24,732 nucleotides of DNA from the IMG/VR virus record IMGVR_UViG_3300036766_000253, positions 1 to 24,732 of that record. The stretch is one strand, 5' to 3'. Below the pieces are notes generated by a model. The model had not been told where the DNA came from, did no database searches, and worked only from the letters and a program-made list of their open reading frames with translations. Position 1 is the stretch's first letter; the number at the start of each line of letters is the position of its first letter. Source of the stretch: a virus. The position numbers and the translations under genes are program-made. This document shows positions 20,458 through 24,732 of the stretch, one piece after another.

Positions 20458-21231
20458 CTACTTAAGAATTCTCCGGCCTATCCATTCCGCCTTATGGGTG
20501 ATGACCGCATTGCCTGTTTGACGGCAGGCGGACCGGAAACTGACGCCTCCGGTATATCCATCAGGCAGCCCCGTGAGACGTTCTCGTTCCACTCGCGCAA
20601 GGATTCGCACTCCTCGTCCGGGCTCGAAAACGTAATTGTCGCGGCTGTCCATCCGGTAGGGGTGGGTAGTAAGACACGCCACCGCCTCCCCCGCCTCAAG
20701 CAGCGCCTGACGATCCCGCACATCGCTCTCGCAGTCAGAAAACGCTCGGGCGGGGCAGCGCCCGGAGGAAGCAAGCATCCCGACAAGGAACTGACGGCGT
20801 CGAGCCTGGGCCGTGATAAAGGCACCCTCCAGTTCAAGGGCCGTGGTGGAATAACCCAAGCACTCAAGCTGCCAAGCGCAGTCGTCGAGGTCGGGGCTGG
20901 GGACGTTTTCGCGGAGCACCCATAGAGGCCGTAGAAAGGACACCCACCGCAGGAATTCGGGCCAGAGGTCTCCTTGTTTGTCGCGTCCGTGGATAGAGCC
21001 AGCACGACTCCTGATTGGGCAGGGGTCGCCGCCAGCGATGAGGTCAACCCGTTCAACCGTGGAGAGTTCAACCCGCCTTGCATCTCCGTATTTTCTGGTC
21101 TGCGGCCAATGGTTGTTGAGCACATGGAGACAGGCACGATCATTCTCGACCTGCCACCGGCACACCATCCCGGCCCGCTCCAGGCCAAGGTCAAGGCCGC
21201 CGCTACCCGCGAAGAGGCTGCCGAAGGTCAC
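20458..21231 (-). CDS. DNA (cytosine-5-)-methyltransferase
   Basis: The 257-aa product has the ordered C5-methyltransferase motifs: I FGSLFAGSGGLDLGLERAG (SAM binding), IV GGDPC with the catalytic Cys at ~71, VI RENVPSPD with the catalytic Glu at ~108, VIII QARRRQFLVG, and X near the end with TGNAVI. Motif IV reads GGDPCPIRSRAG rather than the common PPCQ; the nucleophile is kept, and I have seen this variant in phage enzymes. It is short, with a minimal target-recognition region. No cognate restriction gene is visible, so protection of phage DNA from host restriction is the likely role. The start is GTG. Confidence 0.9.
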   Translation of the reverse strand: MTFGSLFAGSGGLDLGLERAGMVCRWQVENDRACLHVLNNHWPQTRKYGDARRVELSTVERVDLIAGGDPCPIRSRAGSIHGRDKQGDLWPEFLRWVSFLRPLWVLRENVPSPDLDDCAWQLECLGYSTTALELEGAFITAQARRRQFLVGMLASSGRCPARAFSDCESDVRDRQALLEAGEAVACLTTHPYRMDSRDNYVFEPGRGVRILARVERERLTGLPDGYTGGVSFRSACRQTGNAVITHKAEWIGRRILK

Positions 21232-21244
21232 GACCGCCCGCCCG

Positions 21245-21433
21245 TCAAGGCTTTTCTGCCTTCAGCGCCGCCGCAATCTCCCGTTTAGCCTCACGTTCCG
21301 AGGCAGCCACGGCGACGGCGATGCGACCGTCTTCGGCCATCGTGACCCAAGCCACGTGCAGGTCAGGATGCTCCCGGCGCAGGGTTAAGAGAACCTTCCC
21401 CATGTTCTTCTGGGTGGCTAGGCGGACGGTCAT
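21245..21433 (-). CDS. Small hypothetical protein (62 aa)
   Basis: The ATG at 21433 overlaps the previous TGA (ATGA), with GGGAGGA touching it. The product (MTVRLATQKNMGKVLLTLRR, HPDLHVAWVTMAEDGRIAVA, SEREAKREIAAALKAEKP) looks like a small beta-hairpin plus helix. It has no family I recognise. It is translationally linked to its neighbours in the early operon. Confidence 0.65.
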   Translation of the reverse strand: MTVRLATQKNMGKVLLTLRREHPDLHVAWVTMAEDGRIAVAVAASEREAKREIAAALKAEKP

Positions 21434-21699
21434 TCCTCCCCCTCCCAAATCACGATGGCCTTGCCGGGGCCGTCTGTGAGAAGGAATATTCCCCAATGCT
21501 GTCCCTCTTCATCCTCACTTTCCACGATGGCTTCCACCACCCTCACCCCCGACGCCGGGTCTTTTGCGGCCTCGTGGAGGGCGGTGATAAGGGTGTGTGC
21601 ATCGTATTCCCAAATAGTAGGACATCCCATTGCTGGTTGAAGTAACTCTTTCCAGTAATGTTCGTGGAACCAGCCTGCCAGCCATTCACGAAACTTCAT
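21430..21699 (-). CDS. Hypothetical acidic protein (89 aa)
   Basis: The ATG at 21699 is coupled to the upstream TGA (ATGA). The product (MKFREWLAGWFHEHYWKELL, TIWEYDAHTLITALHEAAKD, EGQHWGIFLLTDGPGKAIVI) has a Trp-rich amphipathic N-terminus and a beta-rich acidic C-terminus. No domain is recognised. It belongs to a chain of small coupled ORFs. Confidence 0.65.
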   Translation of the reverse strand: MKFREWLAGWFHEHYWKELLQPAMGCPTIWEYDAHTLITALHEAAKDPASGVRVVEAIVESEDEEGQHWGIFLLTDGPGKAIVIWEGEE

Positions 21700-22058
21700 T
21701 TCGGGGCCTCCTTCCGCTCCAGGTGGGCGATGGCCTGCGTTGCAATCCCCATTGCCGCGTTTCTGGCCGCATATATTCCGCGCTGCAACTCTTTGGGGTC
21801 ATCGCAAGGGATATAAGCGCCAGGCTCGAAGATACTGCCCTTGGCAATTTTGTCTAATGCCTCCCGCGCCACCCGCAGCTTCTCCTCAAGCTCTGCCACC
21901 CTGGTGCGCTCGGCGGCCAACTCCTCTGATTCCAGCCGCCACCACCCATCGGACCAGAGGTAGCGAAGCACGCCGTCCTCGCCCTGGCAGACCCTTATTT
22001 TGCCGTCACAGGGTATCCGCTGAGGGCCGTCAATGCGTTCGAGTTCTCCACCGCTCAT
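21696..22058 (-). CDS. Hypothetical coiled-coil protein (120 aa)
   Basis: The product starts with a small beta region (RIPCDGKIRVCQGEDGVLRY, LWSDGWWRLE). A heptad-like helix follows (SEELAAERTRVAELEEKLRV, AREALDKIAKGS), then a second helix near the C-terminus (GIYAARNAAMGIATQAIAHL). GGAGGAG lies just before the ATG, which overlaps the previous stop. No family is recognised; the coiled coil suggests oligomerisation. Confidence 0.65.
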   Translation of the reverse strand: MSGGELERIDGPQRIPCDGKIRVCQGEDGVLRYLWSDGWWRLESEELAAERTRVAELEEKLRVAREALDKIAKGSIFEPGAYIPCDDPKELQRGIYAARNAAMGIATQAIAHLERKEAPK

Positions 22059-22267
22059 CTCTCCTCCTTCCTCACCACCCAGGAGCCGGGGCTGGGAACC
22101 TTGACAACGTAGGGACCGAGGTAGTCATTAGCAAATGCCTCCACCACGAAGCTCTCCCGGTCGATGAAGTCGAGGGCGGCTTGGGCGATAGCAGGCCATT
22201 CCTCTCCATTGCGGAACTCGCGGCGTAGGATAGTCGCCAACTCCTCAACCTTCAGCGCATCAGGCAT
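22055..22267 (-). CDS. Small hypothetical protein (70 aa)
   Basis: Two starts are possible: ATG at 22267 with GAGGAGG eight bases upstream (chosen), or ATG at 22273, which overlaps the stop of the two-TM gene (TGATG) and adds two residues. The product (MPDALKVEELATILRREFRN, EWPAIAQAALDFIDRESFVV, YVVKVPSPGSWVVRKEER) is helical then beta. No family is recognised. Confidence 0.65.
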   Translation of the reverse strand: MPDALKVEELATILRREFRNGEEWPAIAQAALDFIDRESFVVEAFANDYLGPYVVKVPSPGSWVVRKEER

Positions 22268-22272
22268 TGGCA

Positions 22273-22446
22273 TCACCTCCTCATCCACTCGAAGGCGAAG
22301 TTTATTTGAACTGCCGCAATAAATGCCGAGAGAAGCGCACGCCATACTGGGAGACTGCCAATAGGCGCGGATAAGTCTCCCAGTATCAGACCAATCAATA
22401 AAAGCTTGGCCGCTATTGTTGCTAACCAGTAAAGCAATATCCCCAT
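22273..22446 (-). CDS. Two-TM small membrane protein, holin-like
   Basis: The ORF runs from ATG at 22446 behind GGAGGGGG to TGA at 22273. The 57-aa product has TM1 at ~1-23 (GILLYWLATIAAKLLLIGLI), a short loop with a Pro (LSAPIGSLPVW), TM2 at ~38-53 (ALLSAFIAAVQINFAF) and a basic end EWMRR. Two helices and a charged C-terminus are the layout of class II holins, but no endolysin is adjacent and the early-operon setting is not usual for a holin. Its leader is the structured RNA element, and an inverted repeat lies inside its coding sequence. Confidence 0.65.
   Translation of the reverse strand: MGILLYWLATIAAKLLLIGLILGDLSAPIGSLPVWRALLSAFIAAVQINFAFEWMRR
22344..22386. repeat. Perfect 13-base inverted repeat inside the two-TM gene
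   Basis: ATACTGGGAGACT (22344-22356) and its exact reverse complement AGTCTCCCAGTAT (22374-22386) flank a 17-base spacer. Both arms lie within codons of the two-TM gene, between its helices. It could be an operator, a protein binding site, or an mRNA hairpin that slows translation or protects the transcript. Confidence 0.7.
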
Positions 22447-22460
22447 GCCCCCTCCTTCAC

Positions 22461-22604
22461 CCGCCTTTCGGCAGTCGGAAGTTTGTGCTGTGCAGGGGCC
22501 GGATTCTCACCGACCGGCAGTGCTTCTCTATGCCTGACGCGCCAGGTCGCCCTGCACAGCGTCTCGCAGCCCGGCCAGTTGACCCCATCACCTGACAGGG
22601 CTGC
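22461..22604 (-). ncRNA. Structured leader RNA element (candidate cis-regulatory RNA)
   Basis: This is the only intergenic gap over 150 bases in the early operon, between the stop at 22622 and the start at 22446. On the minus strand it folds as follows. Domain 1 is GCAGCCC / GGGCTGC (22598-22604 with 22566-22572). A long P1 stem, GCTGTGCAGGG / CCCTGCACAGC (11 bp; 22550-22560 with 22487-22497), closes a three-way junction with P3 CCTG/CAGG (22543-22546 with 22533-22536) and P2 GCCGG/CCGGC (22514-22518 with 22498-22502). A last hairpin CTGCC-GAAA-GGCGG (22474-22461) lies just before the ribosome site. No known class is assigned. Confidence 0.6.
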
Positions 22605-22621
22605 AAGGTTGGTGTCTTGTT

Positions 22622-22942
22622 CTACAGTTCCAGCCGCTCCAGGTAGCCCCAGGCGTTGCGCTCGATGCCCTGCGCCTGGCGGATGAGTTCCTGAAGCGTC
22701 ACGGCCAGGGGGCTGCTTCCGGGGAGCATGGCGTTGACACCTTCCTCGGCTGTTGGCTCAGGAGGCCGCATGGCGGGCAGTCCCCCTCCCCCTAACGACG
22801 TGACGGCTTCACCCACCCGATTGAGCTGGCGCTGAAGGGCGTCGATGCACTGCTCGACGGCCCCGACCTTCTCCTTGCCCGGAGCTGCGGGCGGACCCAC
22901 GGCCATCGTCATTGCTTCGGGCAACTCCCTTGTGTATCCCAT
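22622..22942 (-). CDS. Small hypothetical protein (106 aa)
   Basis: The start is ATG at 22942 behind AAGGAGGAAGGGAAGG; upstream in-frame codons belong to another gene's region. The product has a Pro/Gly-rich start (MGYTRELPEAMTMAVGPPAA), a helix (AVEQCIDALQRQLNRVGEAV) and a C-terminal helix (LAVTLQELIRQAQGIERNAW). It has no recognised family; two short helices separated by a flexible Gly/Pro linker suggest an adaptor or oligomer. It lies directly before the structured RNA. Confidence 0.65.
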   Translation of the reverse strand: MGYTRELPEAMTMAVGPPAAPGKEKVGAVEQCIDALQRQLNRVGEAVTSLGGGGLPAMRPPEPTAEEGVNAMLPGSSPLAVTLQELIRQAQGIERNAWGYLERLEL

Positions 22943-22961
22943 GTTCCTTCCCTTCCTCCTT

Positions 22962-23132
22962 TCACCGATTCTTCTGCCTTGATAAGCGGGCCATGCGGTT
23001 GCGGACCCGGTTGCGCTGCTTGCGCTTTCTGTTCCTGGTAACATATTGTGGAGTTATGGTGACTGTCTGTATCCCCACTTGCTGATAAACGACCGCTTCC
23101 AAGGGCGATGTTATTTTCTTAAAGACCTTCAT
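22962..23132 (-). CDS. Arg/Lys-rich micro-protein (56 aa), likely nucleic-acid binding
   Basis: The start is ATG at 23132 with GGGGGAG eight bases upstream. The first half is MKVFKKITSPLEAVVYQQVG and IQTVTITPQYV. The second half is extremely basic: TRNRKRKQRNRVRNRMARLS then RQKNR, with 13 Arg or Lys in 24 residues. This resembles arginine-rich RNA-binding peptides of the kind found in phage antiterminators, but no named family is matched. Its ribosome site lies in one arm of a long inverted repeat. Confidence 0.65.
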   Translation of the reverse strand: MKVFKKITSPLEAVVYQQVGIQTVTITPQYVTRNRKRKQRNRVRNRMARLSRQKNR

Positions 23133-23138
23133 CAATTG

Positions 23139-23226
23139 TTCTCCCCCGGCCCCGGAGACGACCCGGCTTAGGCTCTAAGGGTTGACGGTGTTCAAACCAC
23201 AGGCTCCTTCGCCAGCCGGGGGAGAA
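23139..23226 (-). promoter_or_regulatory. Leader with 12-bp stem covering the ribosome site of the Arg-rich gene
   Basis: TTCTCCCCCGGC (23226-23215, minus strand) pairs perfectly with GCCGGGGGAGAA (23150-23139), which contains the GGGGGAG ribosome site of the gene starting at 23132. Inside the loop is a small hairpin CTTAG-agc-CTAAG. As RNA, the stem would hide the ribosome site, and the 5' arm lies right at the stop of the clamp gene, so a translating ribosome may open it. No promoter is clear here. Confidence 0.55.
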
Positions 23227-23228
23227 GG

Positions 23229-23942
23229 TTAGGCTGCCTTCTTTGTCGGCTCCAGCAGCCACACAGGAGCGCCCATCTTCTCGTCCTCTAGCCGCATGGG
23301 CATGAGCGCCCCGTAGAACCACGGCATGAACGGGTGCTTGATACCGATGCACTTGTCCGCGCCGTAGAACGACAGGGCCAGCCCGCGCAACTTCTGGTCC
23401 CTGGCGCGGCGACCCTGACCGACCCGCAGCGGCGGCGAATCGTGGCCGGGAAGCGTGCCCATGACGGTCACGAAATCCTGGTAGTCGTGCAGGTAGTTGA
23501 CGTTCACCCCGAGGGCGGCCGTGGGCTGCGGGTTGTTCCTGGGAACCACGAGTTGATAGTCAGGGAAAACCCCCTGTACCTCCTGCACCGCCATGCACAG
23601 GCCTCCGAACTCGCCCACCGCGATCTTCTCCCCGTCATAGACCACTTGCACCGGCCACGAGCCTGCATGGGCCAGGACGGGCTTCAGGGCGTGAATCGGG
23701 AGCAGGAAGCCACCCCCTTTCTTTAGGCGCCGCACATGGACAGCGTAGAAGGGCCGGTAGGGCGACTCCTCTTTGGTCAGGTGGACCACGGCCAGCCGGT
23801 GCCCGTCCGTTGCTGTCAGCCGCAAAGTGTTCTTGCCGACCTCGCACCACAGACAGGACAGGTTGAAGCGCATCTCAGACGCCGCCGTGAACTTGCCGAG
23901 AGCCGTCAGTAGTCGGGCCTCAACGCTGAAAGAAACCTCCAT
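23229..23942 (-). CDS. Two-domain DNA sliding clamp, DnaN-like (domains II-III)
   Basis: The 237-aa product aligns by eye with bacterial DnaN domains II and III. Residues ~40-52 RLTATDGHRLAVV match the domain II signature, GVFPDYQLVVPRNNP (~124-138) matches the FPDYRRVLP end of domain II, and GALMPMRL (~211-218) matches the VVMPMRL C-terminus of E. coli DnaN. Domain I, about 120 residues, has no counterpart. A 20-residue tail follows MPMRL, where DnaN normally stops. A two-domain clamp would need a trimer (compare T4 gp45, 228 aa) or another mode of closing. GGAGGTGAA precedes the ATG. It should tether a polymerase to DNA. Confidence 0.78.
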   Translation of the reverse strand: MEVSFSVEARLLTALGKFTAASEMRFNLSCLWCEVGKNTLRLTATDGHRLAVVHLTKEESPYRPFYAVHVRRLKKGGGFLLPIHALKPVLAHAGSWPVQVVYDGEKIAVGEFGGLCMAVQEVQGVFPDYQLVVPRNNPQPTAALGVNVNYLHDYQDFVTVMGTLPGHDSPPLRVGQGRRARDQKLRGLALSFYGADKCIGIKHPFMPWFYGALMPMRLEDEKMGAPVWLLEPTKKAA

Positions 23943-23961
23943 GTCAGTTCACCTCCTCCCT

Positions 23962-24171
23962 TCAGGCCGTAGCCTGCTTATAGTGCTCGCACTTCTTCGC
24001 TCCACAGGTGCCAGCCTCACAGACCGCCGTGAATATCTGGATGCCCTTCTTCGGGCACCACCGAACGAAAAGGCCAGTCTTGGCCGTAGGTATGGGGTTA
24101 CCTCCGCTGAAGTCCGGCACGCCCGTGACCACGTTGCCCGCAGCGTCATAGCTCATCATCTGGCCGCCCAC
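23962..24171 (-). CDS. Small Cys-containing hypothetical protein (69 aa)
   Basis: The GTG at 24171 lies four bases after the previous stop, with only a weak ribosome site; ATG at 24159 is an alternative. The product has a Gly-rich start (GGQMMSYDAAGNVVTGVPDF), then TGLFVRWCPKKGIQIFTAVC and a C-terminal C-x4-C-x4-C arrangement ending CEHYKQATA. The Cys/His set may bind zinc. No family is recognised. Confidence 0.6.
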   Translation of the reverse strand: MGGQMMSYDAAGNVVTGVPDFSGGNPIPTAKTGLFVRWCPKKGIQIFTAVCEAGTCGAKKCEHYKQATA

Positions 24172-24175
24172 GGTC

Positions 24176-24505
24176 TCAAAAGGATGGCTTCGCGGGGGCC
24201 ACCTCCTCGGCTCCCGGCTCGGTCAATACCTCGGGGCTGCCGACCGGGGCGCGCTCCTTCTTGGTGGCCGCCTCAATCGCCTCCGCCATCAGCTTGTCTA
24301 TCTTGACCCCCCTCTTCGCCTTGACCACCCCCTTGTCGATGCGGGGCTTGCGGACGCGCCTCTTGGGGGGAGTGCCCACCAGAGCCGCCAGAGCAAGCAC
24401 CCTGCGCTCCAGTCGGGCCTTAATCATCTCCAGGTCCGCCACCAGCTTCTCATCCTCTGCGATGTCTTCCTCCAGCATCTCAATGTGCTTGTCCGCGACT
24501 TCCAT
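24176..24505 (-). CDS. Coiled-coil and basic-tail protein (109 aa)
   Basis: The ATG at 24505 has AAGGAGGG upstream. Residues 1-40 form a charged coiled coil (KHIEMLEEDIAEDEKLVADL, EMIKARLERRVLALAAL). Residues ~45-75 are basic (TPPKRRVRKPRIDKGVVKAK) and the C-terminal part is acidic/Pro-rich. Such a mix fits a DNA-associated oligomeric protein. No family is recognised; it is upstream of the clamp in the early operon. Confidence 0.65.
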   Translation of the reverse strand: MEVADKHIEMLEEDIAEDEKLVADLEMIKARLERRVLALAALVGTPPKRRVRKPRIDKGVVKAKRGVKIDKLMAEAIEAATKKERAPVGSPEVLTEPGAEEVAPAKPSF

Positions 24506-24528
24506 AATCCCTCCTTCTAGACCATGCT

Positions 24529-24732
24529 TTAGACTGTGTTTAAATACGCGAACGCTCCAAACAGTTCCCGTGCCTTGACATTGTAGGCCCGTGCCGCATC
24601 CTCTTCAGAAGAGAACAGGCCGAGATAATGACGTATTCCATTGCATTCAACCTCTGTTCTCCAGCATCGTCCACCCTTGTGCCAATGCACCCCCTTGAAT
24701 CGGGACGAGGCGTTCTTTCTCTTGCGGCTGTT
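24529..24732 (-). CDS. AP2-domain protein, C-terminal fragment (probable HNH homing endonuclease)
   Basis: The reading frame is open from the window edge to TAA at 24529 and encodes 67 residues that match an AP2/ERF-type DNA-binding domain: NASSRFKGVHWHKGGRCW (the start strand), RTEVECNGIRHYLGLFSSEE, DAARAYNVKARELFGAFA and YLNTV. The SRFKGV, YLG-F and AARAY-N-A blocks are diagnostic. In phages this domain usually follows an HNH nuclease in free-standing homing endonucleases, and the HNH part would lie beyond the edge. The gene is partial by window truncation, not decay. Confidence 0.85.
   Translation of the reverse strand, partial: NSRKRKNASSRFKGVHWHKGGRCWRTEVECNGIRHYLGLFSSEEDAARAYNVKARELFGAFAYLNTV

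Noticed and set aside
22498-22518. tRNA T-arm (GCCGG ... CCGGC)
   Set aside because: The loop is 11 bases instead of 7, there is no TTC motif, and no acceptor, D or anticodon arm fits around it.
22461-22604. Cobalamin or FMN riboswitch
   Set aside because: Only the hairpin sequence CGGTGAGAATCCGG recalls these classes. The B12 box, the conserved GCCACTG-like core and the FMN six-way junction are not present, so I leave the class open.
1-24732. CRISPR arrays, rRNA, tRNA, insertion sequences
   Set aside because: I read through both strands and saw no regularly spaced long repeats, no transposase motifs, no tRNA cloverleaf and no rRNA sequence.

Overview
This window reads as part of the genome of an uncultured tailed phage of P22-like podovirus type. 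The evidence is a head and tail gene set in the P22 order: terminase, portal, scaffold, coat, gp4-like adaptor and gp10-like tail factor. Genes are tightly packed, with many ATGA or TGATG overlaps, strong GGAGG ribosome sites and several GTG starts. The DNA is GC-rich, roughly 60% by eye. The host cannot be named. A lipobox and Sec-type signal peptides on phage proteins fit a Gram-negative host but do not prove it. Integrase, endolysin and tail needle are not in the window.

Layout. (1) 1-17445, minus strand: the late structural operon. From its start at 17445 it runs leftward as TerS, TerL, four receptor-binding or adhesin-like genes with export signals, portal, two tiny ORFs, an intrinsic terminator, scaffold, coat protein, a decoration-like protein, a glycosyltransferase-methyltransferase fusion, a small AT-hook-like protein, gp4-like adaptor, gp10-like tail factor, a 44-aa ORF, a signal-peptide tail fibre, a lipoprotein, a cupin-like tail protein, and the first codons of another gene. 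(2) 17446-18546: a divergent region with a good sigma70-type promoter firing rightward into four small plus-strand genes, one resembling a ribbon-helix-helix regulator. (3) 18547-24732, minus strand: the early or replication operon, with a truncated AP2-domain protein at the edge, a coiled-coil protein, a DnaN-like sliding clamp, an Arg-rich micro-protein, a two-TM holin-like protein, a cytosine-5 DNA methyltransferase, a replication initiator-like protein carrying internal iterons, two single-TM micro-peptides and a PD-(D/E)XK-type nuclease.

How it works together. The right block would copy and protect the DNA: initiator plus internal origin, clamp, methyltransferase and nuclease. The plus-strand cassette probably holds control genes. 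The left block packages DNA and builds the virion.

The most unusual points are: a cassette of Cys-rich, lectin-like proteins with Sec signals placed between TerL and portal; the glycosyltransferase-methyltransferase fusion inside the head genes; a sliding clamp matching only DnaN domains II-III; a lambda-style iteron cluster inside the initiator gene; and two structured leader RNAs in the early operon, one about 145 nt long upstream of a two-TM membrane protein.
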